DNA of 64,000 nt. Source: Hexactinellida sp. DTS-2022 (lineage: Eukaryota; Porifera; Hexactinellida). The position numbers were made by a program, and so were the translations under genes. Each line of letters opens with the position of its first letter. Position 1 is the first letter of the stretch. Below are positions 26,580-36,178 of this stretch, piece after piece. Below the pieces are notes generated by a model, which was not told the DNA's origin, did no database searches, and saw nothing but the letters and a program-made list of their open reading frames with translations. The DNA lies in the NCBI GenBank assembly GCA_028753945.1, contig JAPNXP010000007.1, positions 1,240,001 to 1,304,000 on the forward strand. The letters run 5' to 3'.

Positions 26580-27163
26580 TTAATTAATTATAATTAATTC
26601 ATTTTGTATTTAACTTATAGACGGTTCCAAATAGATTATTGGGGTTATCGAGTGCGTGGAATTCAAATATTATAGTGAAATTCAATTTAAATTAATAATA
26701 ATTGCAAATAATTGAACTTAATTTATTTTGCTGTATATAATAATGGTGTTAAATAATAAATAAATAAATAAAATATTTATACTAATTAGATAAATTTCAT
26801 TCATCTCAGAGATGATACAAGATAGAAACAAACTTTCAATTTATCAATTGGTCCTTATGCCAGGTACCACCTATACAAGTGGGTCTTGACACCTTGAGGT
26901 GATTATGACATCGTCAAAAAAATGTATTTTTACAATTTTGTTAATTCGATATTTAAAATGGGTTAGTTGATGTTGGGTGATGACCCAACACACACATAAA
27001 AAATGCTGAGTCATCAGCTATTATATTCTACTCAAACTTGAATATCTCTAAAATTATATGAACTAAATGGAAACTTCCACCACTCTAAGGGTCGATGCCT
27101 TCTGTAACACCTTTTTGAAATAATTTAACACCTTCATAGTGATGATGACATGGCGAAAAAAAA

Positions 27164-27280
27164 ATCCAAAATTGCAGCCTGCGCCGACTGCATGTTCTTT
27201 TGGAGGCACTATAAATAAACAACCAACAAAATATAGTGCCACCAAAGGAACATGCGTCGGCACAGGCTGCAATTTTGGAT
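27164..27280 (+). repeat. P1 hairpin core 22
   Basis: Intact copy with CCTGCGCCGACTG on one side only, followed by a long (TTA)n run (27281-27303) and the alternative B-arm. Confidence 0.85.
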
Positions 27281-28359
27281 TTTATTATTATTATTATTAT
27301 TATTCTTCCGTAGCTCGTCCACTGAACAGAGTTTATTTAACTAAGAACCCAAAATTTCAGGATATGTGTCTCGTGGGTTACAGATGTGCACCTGGGGTTA
27401 CGAATTTTTATTTACAAATTTTTTACACATTTTTAACACCTTTCAAAATTTGTCTGGTTCTTAACTCAAAAAATGTTATATTAAAGCCACAATTTTTTAA
27501 ACTAATGGATTCACGATAAAATTCTGCGTCTGATGGGAAAAAATGCAAATTCTTAAAATTTGTAATTCATGCCATAAATGGGGGTTGAAATTTCTTTGTT
27601 TACTGACACTTCATTTCAATTGAAAGTGTTAAATCTAATTCTATTGTTTCAACTCGTTATTATTATATTGATTCAACTTGTGAGATTGAGTAGGCTTCTA
27701 TTTTCCAATTGAAAACTAAGATTCTACATTCCATAACAACGACAGATTATGTGATTATATTTACTTCTGCTTAGAATATTCCTGCACAATGGATACATGG
27801 CATATTTAATTCTAATTAATTCGCTCTGTGTTTAACTTATAGAGATGGTTCCAAATAGATTATCGGGGTTATCGAGTGCGCTGAATTCAAATATGATAGT
27901 GAAATTCAATTTAGATTAATAATTATTGCAAATAATCTAACTTAATTTATTTGATGTACATAATATTGGTGTTAAATTATTAATAGATTAATTAAATATT
28001 TATACTAATTATCTAAATTCATTTATCTCAGAGATTATACAAGATAGAGACAAACTTCCAATTTATTAATTGATCCTTATGCCACGTAGCACCACTACAA
28101 ATGTTTCTTGACACCTTGAGGTGTTGATGACATCGTAAAAAAATGTGTTTTCACAATTTTGTGAATTATATAATTCAAATGGGTCGGTTGGTTTTGGGTG
28201 ATCACCCAACACGCACATAAAAAATGCTAACTCATCACCAATTACATTGACTGAAAACATGAATAACTCTGAAATGAAACGAAACTTCCACAACTCTAAG
28301 GGTCGTTGCCCTCCAAAACACCTCTCTGAAATAATTTAATACCTTCATAGTGATGATGA

Positions 28360-28550
28360 TGTAACAATGTTGATTAGGAACAAATAGTGATATGATTTAT
28401 TACCAGATAAACAAAGAAGAAATAAGTTATTAAGAACAGTACTACTATACTAGAACCTAAACAAAGTAATAACTATATATAAGTCATAGACGCTAGCTGG
28501 GTGGTCTGAGTAAACTAAGTAATCTAAACTAAGATAACAACTTCGTTACA
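28360..28550 (-). repeat. 3' LTR (191 bp)
   Basis: Identical by eye to the copy at 32869-33059. Starts TGTAAC and ends GTTACA on the plus strand, giving the usual TG...CA termini plus a short perfect inverted repeat at the tips. Confidence 0.95.
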
Positions 28551-28566
28551 TCACTATCGCTTCTAA
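28551..28566 (-). promoter_or_regulatory. Candidate polypurine tract for plus-strand priming
   Basis: Immediately inside the 3' LTR the sense strand reads AGAAGCGATAGTGA, which is purine-rich but interrupted by C and T. Position fits a polypurine tract; the match is weak. Confidence 0.4.
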
Positions 28567-28590
28567 GTAAAGTTATTGTAGAGTGGGAAC

Positions 28591-29205
28591 CTAGAACTCG
28601 TCTGAAAGATATCCTTCCCACGCCTCTTCTTGTCGCCATTTAGGCGGTTTTGGTTGCCTAGTGGACCGTCGGACCCCTGTGGCCCCTTGTAATTCCGTTA
28701 CAGGGTCATCAGTAACCCCCAACTTCTCGGTGTGTTCACATGTAGATTCTGTTTCGCTGGACGAGTCTGGTTCCGAAAGGGCGGTATCCTGTGAAGACTG
28801 ATCTGGTGCGTCAGCTATTTCGAGTTGCATGTCGGTGTTTGGTTGCGGACACTTTTTGAAGCGGTTTAGGTGCACTAGCTTCTCTTTTCCATTCCGGGTT
28901 GTGAGCTTAACGTTCGGACCTCTCCTTAATAGCACGAGGTATGGCCCTTCAAAATGTGGGCTTAGGCCACTTCTCCTCCTCTGGTTCTTTACGTAGACCC
29001 AGTCACCTGTATGACAAATTGTGTCCTTCTTGCCTCTATCGTACTCTATCTTCATTCTGGCTCTAGCCTCAGTGAGATTATCGTTAACCTGCTTGTTAAC
29101 AAGATCCTCCATGTCTTGCAATTCTCCGACCCACTCCAAAACGGAGTTGTACGTGTCTTGTAGTGCTAGATCCCATTCTGTCCTAAATGTGGGTTTCGGA
29201 TCCAC
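28591..29205 (-). CDS. Integrase C-terminal region with GPY motif
   Basis: This frame of about 200 codons continues the integrase but lies in the +1 frame relative to pol. The two overlap (pol stops at 29183; this frame is open upstream for roughly 20 codons with no needed ATG). It contains a helical segment rich in charged residues, then GDWVYVK and FEGPYLVL, the GPY/F-type C-terminal integrase module, then an acidic linker and a basic end (RRSTRQPKPPKW) common in Ty3/gypsy integrase tails. No chromodomain is seen. Either frameshifting joins it to pol, or a 1 nt indel or sequencing error broke the frame. The motif content makes it a real part of the element. Confidence 0.85.
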   Translation of the reverse strand: MDPKPTFRTEWDLALQDTYNSVLEWVGELQDMEDLVNKQVNDNLTEARARMKIEYDRGKKDTICHTGDWVYVKNQRRRSGLSPHFEGPYLVLLRRGPNVKLTTRNGKEKLVHLNRFKKCPQPNTDMQLEIADAPDQSSQDTALSEPDSSSETESTCEHTEKLGVTDDPVTELQGATGVRRSTRQPKPPKWRQEEAWEGYLSDEF

Positions 29206-31780
29206 TATACATGATTCTATAAGGCGTAAACCCGGTACTTGTATTTGGTACGGCGTTCAAGGTGTAACTCACAAGGGAAAGCAGAGTCGGCCAGTCCGTG
29301 TCTTCTAAGTCGTGTTCTGCGATCAGACACCTGATTATTTGTTTAACGGCCCGGATTCCTCTCTCGGCCTGACCGTCCCCTTCTGGGTGATAGGCGGAAC
29401 TGTGTTTCTTTATGATGCCATGTTTTGCTAGGAAGTCTCTAACTTCAGCGCCGTCCACACTTGGGCCTTGGTCGCTAAGCATTGATATAGGTGGTCCATG
29501 GCGAAAGATCCATCCGTCACTCAATCCTTGGATAATCGAGTACGATTCCTGGTCAAAGAGTGGAACTAACTCTATGAATTTGGAAAACGTATCAACGAGC
29601 AGGAGGAAATGCCTATGATTCGTGCTGGCATACGGCAACGTAGCTACGTCGTATGCAATCGCATCTCTTGGTCTATTGGCCTGTACTGAGGGAATAAGTT
29701 TCTCAGGTGGCGAGTTCTTTGGTTTATTTTGGGCACAAATGACACATTTCCTACAAAAACTCTCGATGTCGCTGTTCATTTTTCTCCAAAAGAAACTGTT
29801 TCGAACGAGTAGCGTCGTTTTATCACTCCCAAAGTGACCGTCGTTGTGTACTAAGCTCATGATCTTTTCTCTCATAGATTGAGGGACAATTATTTTTCTT
29901 CCCCTATAAAGAAGTTCCCCAAATATCTTCATCCCGATGTGACTTCTGAATGGCCCGTGGTCTATTTTCTGCGATTTCTCCAGTTGGCTCTTGGCTGATG
30001 TTATCGTCATGTCGCCCCTTTGGGCTTTTATCAGCTCTTCGTGGAGTGAGTTACTCTCGATGTAGATGTGTCTTTCGAAGCATTGGTCCTCATCGTTAAC
30101 TTCCGGGTCGATTCCACAACTTTCTCTGGAGAGATAATCTGCACACACGTTCTCTGTTCCTTTGATATACTCTATTGAGTAATTGATAGACTCCAGCTCC
30201 AGGATCCACCTGGTAAACTTACCTCTGGGGTCCTTCTGCTTCCTTAACCACACGAGTGGATTGTGATCAGTTAGTATCTTCACATGGGGGGCCGCGCGCA
30301 GGTACTTGCTGAACTTTCGAGTTGCTGCAATTACGCCCCAACACTCTAGCTCTCCTGCTGCATATTTCTTTTGTGCATCGGTGAGCCCTGATGAAAAGTA
30401 AGCAATCGGGTGTACTTGGCCATTGTCATCACGCTGAGACAAAATTCCTCCTACTGCGGTTGATGAAGCGTCGGTTTGTAGAACAAATTCTCTGTGCCAA
30501 TCTGGAAATGCTAAAGTTGCTGGCGAATTCGTAAGCATGGTCCCCAATGATTTGAAGGCATCTTCTTCTCGTGCTCCCCATGACCATTCCTTACGGTCCC
30601 CTGTTAATGCATATAGAGGTTCCGCCACTGTTGCGAACTTGGGTATATATTCTCTATAGAAGTTGGCTAGTCCCAGGAACCGCTGAAGTTGCTTCTTACT
30701 AGATGGTCTCTCCGCGTTACGAATCTTGTTCAACAGCCGTGGGATTGGACTATGACCCTTGTGAGACACTATATGTCCAAGGAATTCCCCACATGGATAA
30801 CCGAATGAGCATTTGTCCTTTCTCAGCTGGATATTCGCTGATTCCAAGGCCTTGAAGGTTTGTTCTAAGTCTGTTAAGTGTTGCTCGAAACTTTCGGAAT
30901 GGATGCATGTGTCGTCCACGAACGGGTCCGCTCTCTTGACATGTTTGAGAGTTTCGTCCATTAGCCTTTGGTAGGATGCCTGGCTGTTGACCAGGCCGAA
31001 CGGCATCCTGTTCATTTCGTAAAGCCCTCTCTGAGTCACAAAGGCGGTTTTGTACCTGTCTGATTCTTCAACCTCAATAGACCAATAGGCGGAAGCTCCA
31101 TCAATGAAGGAGAAGTAACTGTGGTTAAACATCCGATCCAATATGTCTTTGGCATTAGGCATGGGATAAGAATCGATCCGGGTGACTTCGTTTAACTGCC
31201 TGTAATCTACTACAAAGCGTTTGCTTCCATCGCGTTTGGTGACCAGCAAGACACGGCTTGCCCAAGGTGAATTCGATGGTCTACATATACCGTTTTGGAG
31301 CATTTCATCTACAATCCCCGCTATTTCAGTCTCTACAGCTGGGGCCACTGGTATTGGTCTCTGTTTGTTAGGAGACGCCGATCCTGTATCAATTCTATGA
31401 GTAACTCCCTTGGCGGGTTGGGGCCGTTTCGGGTTTTGGGAAAACACGCACTCGAAGTTTTCGAGTAATCTGGATATGGCAGCCTTTTGATGTGGCATAA
31501 GATTGGGGTTGACGATGTCTCTGGTAGCGACTCGAAATTCCTCGATATCCTCCAACACAGCTACGCTTGCTCTCGTAATGGGCTCTCCTCCCTCAATAGT
31601 GGCATGCGAGTTCTTCCATGCGGTGCCTAGACGGACTTGTTGACTCTGCCAATCGAACTCAGTTGAGCCCAATTTTATTAGCAGGTCTCGTCCAAGAATA
31701 CATGTAGTTCCTGTGATTTTCAAAACTTCAAACGTGTGCTCCAGTACTTGTTCGTCGCCTAGATCTACTGACAATTCCAA
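29183..31780 (-). CDS. pol: Pol: protease end, reverse transcriptase, RNase H, integrase core
   Basis: An 865-codon frame. The start shown is a TTG and is not a true initiator; the frame opens at about 31789 inside the end of gag. Residues ~27-36 hold ILGRDLL, the C-terminal motif of retroviral-type aspartic proteases. RT spans roughly 130-340 with the first catalytic Asp in FSFIDGASAYW (~227) and FVDD (~287-290) in place of the usual YVDD. RNase H residues appear at LQTDASS (~437), GELE (~477) and LTDHNP (~505). Integrase has an HX3HX29CX2C zinc-binding set (H645, H649, C679, C682) and a catalytic set D711, D770, E806 with the canonical 35-residue D-E spacing. No internal stop is present, so the enzymes look functional. 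The C-terminus is supplied by the next frame. Confidence 0.95.
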   Translation of the reverse strand: MELSVDLGDEQVLEHTFEVLKITGTTCILGRDLLIKLGSTEFDWQSQQVRLGTAWKNSHATIEGGEPITRASVAVLEDIEEFRVATRDIVNPNLMPHQKAAISRLLENFECVFSQNPKRPQPAKGVTHRIDTGSASPNKQRPIPVAPAVETEIAGIVDEMLQNGICRPSNSPWASRVLLVTKRDGSKRFVVDYRQLNEVTRIDSYPMPNAKDILDRMFNHSYFSFIDGASAYWSIEVEESDRYKTAFVTQRGLYEMNRMPFGLVNSQASYQRLMDETLKHVKRADPFVDDTCIHSESFEQHLTDLEQTFKALESANIQLRKDKCSFGYPCGEFLGHIVSHKGHSPIPRLLNKIRNAERPSSKKQLQRFLGLANFYREYIPKFATVAEPLYALTGDRKEWSWGAREEDAFKSLGTMLTNSPATLAFPDWHREFVLQTDASSTAVGGILSQRDDNGQVHPIAYFSSGLTDAQKKYAAGELECWGVIAATRKFSKYLRAAPHVKILTDHNPLVWLRKQKDPRGKFTRWILELESINYSIEYIKGTENVCADYLSRESCGIDPEVNDEDQCFERHIYIESNSLHEELIKAQRGDMTITSAKSQLEKSQKIDHGPFRSHIGMKIFGELLYRGRKIIVPQSMREKIMSLVHNDGHFGSDKTTLLVRNSFFWRKMNSDIESFCRKCVICAQNKPKNSPPEKLIPSVQANRPRDAIAYDVATLPYASTNHRHFLLLVDTFSKFIELVPLFDQESYSIIQGLSDGWIFRHGPPISMLSDQGPSVDGAEVRDFLAKHGIIKKHSSAYHPEGDGQAERGIRAVKQIIRCLIAEHDLEDTDWPTLLSLVSYTLNAVPNTSTGFTPYRIMYSGSETHI

Positions 31781-31789
31781 CTCTCCTAT
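31728..31789 (-). promoter_or_regulatory. gag/pol overlap, candidate +1 frameshift window
   Basis: In the sense strand the pol frame is closed by TAA (31790-31792) upstream and gag closes with TGA at 31728-31730. Any ribosomal shift must occur between them. Near the start of the window gag reads AAT AGG AGA. AGG as a slow codon is the feature of the Ty1 +1 site, although the P-site codon here differs. Protease alignment favours a shift near this point. A simple 1 nt insertion is the alternative. Confidence 0.45.
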
Positions 31790-32837
31790 TTACGTGGACC
31801 GGTTCTCGCGAAATACCATAAACTCGACTATCTTTACTTTTCATGGACTTTTCCAACCCGAGTTCGTGCACCGTACCGATATCAATTACTGACGGTCCTG
31901 CGCCGCTGTCTAGCAAACCATGTGTTCGCTTACCGTTGAGCTTTATTTCGATGAGAACTGATAGTTCTGCACCTAGACCCTCTATATCTGCCACTAGCAC
32001 TGTGTGATCGTCTTTACCCTTTTTGTGTAGTATGCTACAGTCCTTCAGGACGTGGCCTTTCTGTCCACAAGACGGGCAGCGTTTCTCTGGACAAAACTTC
32101 CAAAAATGCTTCCCGCCACAAATGTAGCAGTTTCTCCTTTCTTGTTGCTCTGGACCCCTTGTCTGCTTCCTCCACACTGGCTTACTTCTGGCAAATGCAA
32201 TTCTGTTTTCCGTACATTCTGTTTCGGGGTACTCGGTTAAGTCGGAAGCTTCATTACTAACTCTGATGCTTGCCACTTTGGTGCCGGGCCCTTCATGTTT
32301 ATTCCCTTGATTGAGAGGAAACCCCTTTTCTGTAAGTGTTTCTTTGATCTCAGCGATAAGCTTGAACGCGTCAGCGTGCTCTAGGTCATCGCTAATGGCT
32401 GTAACTGTACCTTTCATTCGATTCTGCACTTCCTTTGGGAGCTGAGTTGATACCATTGATGCGACGAATTTGAGCGTTGTCCCGGCATGGACAGCTTTGC
32501 GTCTGGCTAAAAAGAAATAATCTCCGATGTCCTGTCCTGGTTGCCATTGGAGTTTCACGAGTTCTTGCATGGCAAAGAATGGATCGATAGGATTGTCTAT
32601 TACTTTGGCCAATTCATCCAGAGCTTCTTTCAACGTGCCAGCTTTCTTCATCACAATCTTTACTGCCTCTGTGTCAGTAATCGACCTGTTTATATAGTTC
32701 GGGAGGATGTTTATTACTTTTTTTTCTGACGCATCATCTACTCGTATATGTTGGGTCCCACTTTCGAAAAGAACCCGCCAGTCAGAGATCCTATCTCCTT
32801 TCTGTAAAACTTGTACTGAGATTGGAGCTGTAGCCAT
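31728..32837 (-). CDS. gag: Gag with two zinc knuckles and protease active site
   Basis: A 369-codon frame with ATG at 32835-32837, 31 nt inside the 5' LTR edge. Residues 1-~230 form the Gag core without close recognisable motifs. Two nucleic-acid-binding zinc knuckles follow: C237-X2-C-X3-H-X4-C249 (one residue shorter than the canonical CCHC) and C254-X2-C-X4-H-X4-C267. Residues 307-316 contain LLDSGAG, the aspartic protease active site (Asp310). The frame ends shortly after, before the protease is complete. The rest of the protease (ILGRD) is in the pol frame, +1 relative to gag. The overlap (31728-31789) is the only place the shift can occur. Confidence 0.92.
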   Translation of the reverse strand: MATAPISVQVLQKGDRISDWRVLFESGTQHIRVDDASEKKVINILPNYINRSITDTEAVKIVMKKAGTLKEALDELAKVIDNPIDPFFAMQELVKLQWQPGQDIGDYFFLARRKAVHAGTTLKFVASMVSTQLPKEVQNRMKGTVTAISDDLEHADAFKLIAEIKETLTEKGFPLNQGNKHEGPGTKVASIRVSNEASDLTEYPETECTENRIAFARSKPVWRKQTRGPEQQERRNCYICGGKHFWKFCPEKRCPSCGQKGHVLKDCSILHKKGKDDHTVLVADIEGLGAELSVLIEIKLNGKRTHGLLDSGAGPSVIDIGTVHELGLEKSMKSKDSRVYGISREPVHVNRRVGIVSRSRRRTSTGAHV

Positions 32838-32854
32838 TCGATTTCTTAAGACTG

Positions 32855-32867
32855 TAATAACTTATTT
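32855..32867 (-). promoter_or_regulatory. Self-complementary primer-site candidate
   Basis: One nucleotide inside the 5' LTR the sense strand reads AAATAAGTTATTA (13 nt) instead of the TGG that begins tRNA-type primer sites. Its exact complement, TAATAACTTATTT, lies within the LTR transcript downstream of the TATA-like box (LTR copy at 32929-32941). In Tf1-type elements the 5' end of the RNA anneals to such a site and primes reverse transcription. The complementarity is seen directly; the mechanism is inferred. Confidence 0.7.
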
Positions 32868-32868
32868 A

Positions 32869-33059
32869 TGTAACAATGTTGATTAGGAACAAATAGTGAT
32901 ATGATTTATTACCAGATAAACAAAGAAGAAATAAGTTATTAAGAACAGTACTACTATACTAGAACCTAAACAAAGTAATAACTATATATAAGTCATAGAC
33001 GCTAGCTGGGTGGTCTGAGTAAACTAAGTAATCTAAACTAAGATAACAACTTCGTTACA
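32869..33059 (-). repeat. 5' LTR (191 bp) with TATA-like promoter
   Basis: Identical to the 3' LTR. In the sense direction it contains ACTTATATATAG (complement of about 32981-32993), a plausible TATA box. The self-primer complement lies 45-60 nt downstream. No separate polyadenylation signal can be called with confidence. Confidence 0.93.
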
Positions 33060-33076
33060 ATGACATGGCGAAAAAA

Positions 33077-33193
33077 ATCCAAAATTGCAGCCTGTGCCGA
33101 CACCATGTTCCTTTGGAGGCACTATCAATAAACCACCACCAAAATATAGTGCCACCAAACGAACATGCGTGGGCACAGGCTGCAATTTTGGAT
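33077..33193 (+). repeat. P1 hairpin core 23
   Basis: Follows the retrotransposon, completing the A-arm it split. One arm has GACACCATG and the other GCGTGGGCAC, so pairing is reduced. Confidence 0.85.
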
Positions 33194-33196
33194 TTT

Positions 33197-33247
33197 TACT
33201 GTGCCGACTATACTATAGTATAGTGGCCCAGTTCTAATCTTACTGCC
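33197..33247 (+). repeat. P2 palindrome beside P1 core 23
   Basis: One P2 copy follows P1 with only TTTT between. Its tail TTCTAATCTTACTGCC matches the degenerate unit of the 23.5-24.1 kb array (GGCAGTAAGATTAGAA), so a P2 subtype is shared between distant sites. Confidence 0.88.
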
Positions 33248-34328
33248 TTGGTTATTGGTCAGTATCGTCTCCACAGAACAGAGTTGTAATTACTAAGAAC
33301 TGAAACTTTCAGGACAGGTGTCTCATGGGTTACAGATGTGCACCTGGGGTCACAATTTTTTATTACATTTTTTTGGACACATTTTTACATCTGTTTAATG
33401 TTAGAAAAAGAACAATAAATTGTCCGCGAATATTCAAATTATATGGATTCGATAGAGAATTAAATTCGACACCTTGTCACAGTGCACGAATTTTCAAATT
33501 GCCTTTCATTTGTGCCACTATTGAGTTGCAAATTCCCTTTGTTTACTACACTTCAGTTCAATTGAAAGTGTTAATTCTAATTCTATTGGTTCAACTTGTG
33601 ATAATTATATTGATTCCACTTGTGAGATCGAGTAGGCTTCTATTTTCTAATTGAAAACTAAGATTATATATTTCATAACAACGACAAATTATGTGATTAT
33701 ATTTACTTCTGCGAAAATATTATTCCACTGTTAATATAATGACGTAATGAATTATAATTAATTCAGTCAGTAAATGACTTATAGAGATGCTTCCAATTTG
33801 TTTATTAGGGGTCATCGAGTGTGCGGAATTGAAATTTGATAGCCAAATTAATTAATTAATTATTTATGACAAAATAATTCAACTTAATAATTGTAAGTTG
33901 ACATTGAAATTCGTGTTATATTATAAATAATATTAATAATTATTTATACTAATTTTATTCATAGAATTAATCTCAGAGATTATACAAGCTAGAAACAAAC
34001 TTCAAATTTATCAATTGATCCATATGCCACGTAACACCTCTATAAATTGGTCTTGACACCTTGAGGTGATGATGACATCGTCAGAAAAATGTGTTTTACA
34101 ATTTTGTGAATTCCATATTTCGAATGGGTTGGTTGGTGTTGGGTGATCACCCAACACGCACATAAAAAATGCTGACTCATCACTTATTATATTCTACTGA
34201 AACTTGAATATCTTTGAAATGAAGTGAGCTAAAACGAAACTTCGAACTTACTAAGGGTTGTTGCCTTTTGAAACACCTTTCTGAAATAATTTAACACCTT
34301 CATAGTGATGATGACATGGCGAAAAAAA

Positions 34329-34443
34329 ATCCCAAATTGCAGCTGTGCTGACAGCATGTTCCTTTGGAGGCACTAACAATAAACCACCACCAAAATATAG
34401 TGCCACCAAAGGAACATGCGTCGGCACAGCCGCAATTTTGGAT
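34329..34443 (+). repeat. P1 hairpin core 24, right edge of the array
   Basis: Last P1, followed by unrelated DNA beginning AGTGTGCTTC rather than a B-arm. A small palindrome ATAGTAGGGTCCTACTATAG follows at 34483-34502. Confidence 0.85.
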
Positions 34444-36170
34444 TTTTAGTGTGCTTCTTCTAGTAAAAAACGTTATAGTAGGGTCCTACTATAGTTTTAT
34501 ACTATAAGTGTACACTATTGAATTTACCTCTGTCGGACTTCCGGCCGGCCGTACGCGATGGCCTGACTAAACCATTGGTGATAGAGATTTAAAATTTGGA
34601 CAAGAGATATAGAATTTTCTGGAGATGATCACCTCGAAGCCTGATTTCTCAATTTCGCTTTTGTTCGTCAGTTATATCGAAATTTGTATTCTGGTCCAGT
34701 GACTCTTTAATAATTCGAATTAGTTATTGAAAATATAGAGGTTGTATTCTCCTAAGGATGTTCTTTCTATATATCATTTAAAATTATTAGGTCGCTAATC
34801 AATTCTACGTTTTATTAACGATTATTTACATAAATCAGCCATCTTCTCCATATTGTAATTACTCTATAGTATACTCAATACAATAGAACATATTACATAA
34901 GCCTACTAGGATAATGACTGTTATTGATTGGTTTGTAAGTGAATATGTGTTTCATACAAGTGCAATTGAAACACTTGGAAGTTGAAATATTTTACAAGTT
35001 GATGATGATGTCAATTCTATTATTCAAAATAGTAACGTAAATACTAGCACGTATTCCTAATTTCTATTTGTAATAATTAATCTTTAATTAATTTAATTAA
35101 ACATTTGAAGTCTTCACAATTCAAACATTAATTAAATTGCATTACACTAAGATGAAATGTAATTTGAATATTGAAATTCTAGTTAAATTAAACATTGGGG
35201 AAGTGTAATCAGAAGGAGCACACTCCCATCCCGTCTGTGAGGGGTTTTTTTATTTATAGAGCTAATACAACTGAGAATATTATTCTAATTATGAATATAG
35301 CGGAAATAATGCAATTGATAGAGCTGATGCAAACTGAGAATATCACTACTCTAATTATGAACACTAGCGTCTATGTTGACAATTGACAGTCAATATAATT
35401 AAATGTTTTTCCCTTTCCAAAGTAGTACTTGATTTATATTTATGTCAACCTTATTAAATGGGAGTATGATATTTGTTGTATACGGAGAAATGAAAATATA
35501 CTCGGGATTTTCAAATGGAAAAACACTGGCTATCAACACTTCTCTTGGTATATCCATCAGCTCTGTTACTACGTTAAAAAGTTATTTATGTACTATTTTT
35601 TATTAAAGTTAACTTATAATATTATTTGTACATAAAAGACGCTCTAGCTATGTACACAAATGTCTCCCTCCGTATTAAATGTATATAACATGATATAATT
35701 CATGTTATATACATTTATCATGCCACTATCTGCATCAAGTGCCTGGCCATTCTTAAGTCACCAGTTAGACCGCTCAAGCCATGGCCTGTCCACTTTGTAA
35801 CTGCTCCCGTCGCCCCTGCACATTTATAACAGTATTCTTGCTATACGACTTGCAAAATCTTAACAACAAACCAGGTGACACAATAATCAAAAGACATTTA
35901 CTATATACTGCATAAGATAGTCAGATTACTATATGTCAATAAACCCTTCTATACTTCAACAGAAAAATGAATTGATACCAATTTTTTGTTACGCATCAGT
36001 GGCGGGCCCAGCCTCCATTGAATATAAATGACATTTGATAAATGACCTTTGATTTCCACTATACTCTGTCTTAATTAGTGTGCATATGCGTCAGATGCTA
36101 GAATTACCTTAAGAGTGACCCTAATCTCGATACTATTGAATTATTTTGCAAATTATTAATAACCACCATA
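34444..36170. other. No gene recognised
   Basis: Unique AT-rich sequence. It holds a perfect small palindrome near 34483-34502, a near-palindrome at 35684-35715 (TGTATATAACATGATATAATTCATGTTATATACA type), and a single hAT-like end CAGTGGCGGGCCCAG near 35998 without a visible partner. Open frames are short and look random. Confidence 0.6.
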
Positions 36171-36178
36171 CGCTCAGG

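Larger units (their letters stand above)
28360..33059 (-). mobile_element. Ty3/gypsy-type LTR retrotransposon, nearly intact, self-priming type suspected
   Basis: A 4.7 kb element on the minus strand with identical 191 bp LTRs (TG...CA). It is flanked by a 4 bp duplication ATGA (28356-28359 and 33060-33063) inside the array motif GTGATGATGACATGGCG, so the pre-insertion sequence is known from other units. Order in the sense direction: 5' LTR, primer-site-like complement of the LTR, gag with protease start, pol (protease end, RT, RNase H, integrase), integrase C-terminus, 3' LTR. Integrase lies after RNase H, the Ty3/gypsy order. There is no envelope-like frame. Identical LTRs imply a recent insertion. 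Two reading-frame changes separate the three coding blocks. Confidence 0.95.
24096..34443 (+). repeat. Satellite-like array, block 3 (forward orientation), with insertions
   Basis: Forward units resume after the P2 array, with P1 cores beginning near 24316, 27164, 33077 and 34329. Units carrying the alternative B-arm (CAGATGTGCACCTGGGGT) recur at 27380 and 33340, as at the start of block 1. The block is interrupted by the TTAA-target element (25179-26579) and by the retrotransposon (28360-33059), which sits inside GTGATGATGACATGGCG of an A-arm. The array stops at the last P1 core. Confidence 0.88.

Noticed and set aside
29021-29837. Plus-strand frames over the retrotransposon
   Set aside because: They are antisense shadows of the integrase and pol frames.
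32840-32868. Standard tRNA primer-binding site
   Set aside because: The sequence after the LTR begins TAAATAAG, lacking the TGG that pairs with a tRNA CCA end.
1-34443. Array as an rDNA, histone or tRNA cluster
   Set aside because: No rRNA-like, tRNA cloverleaf or histone coding sequence is present in the units.
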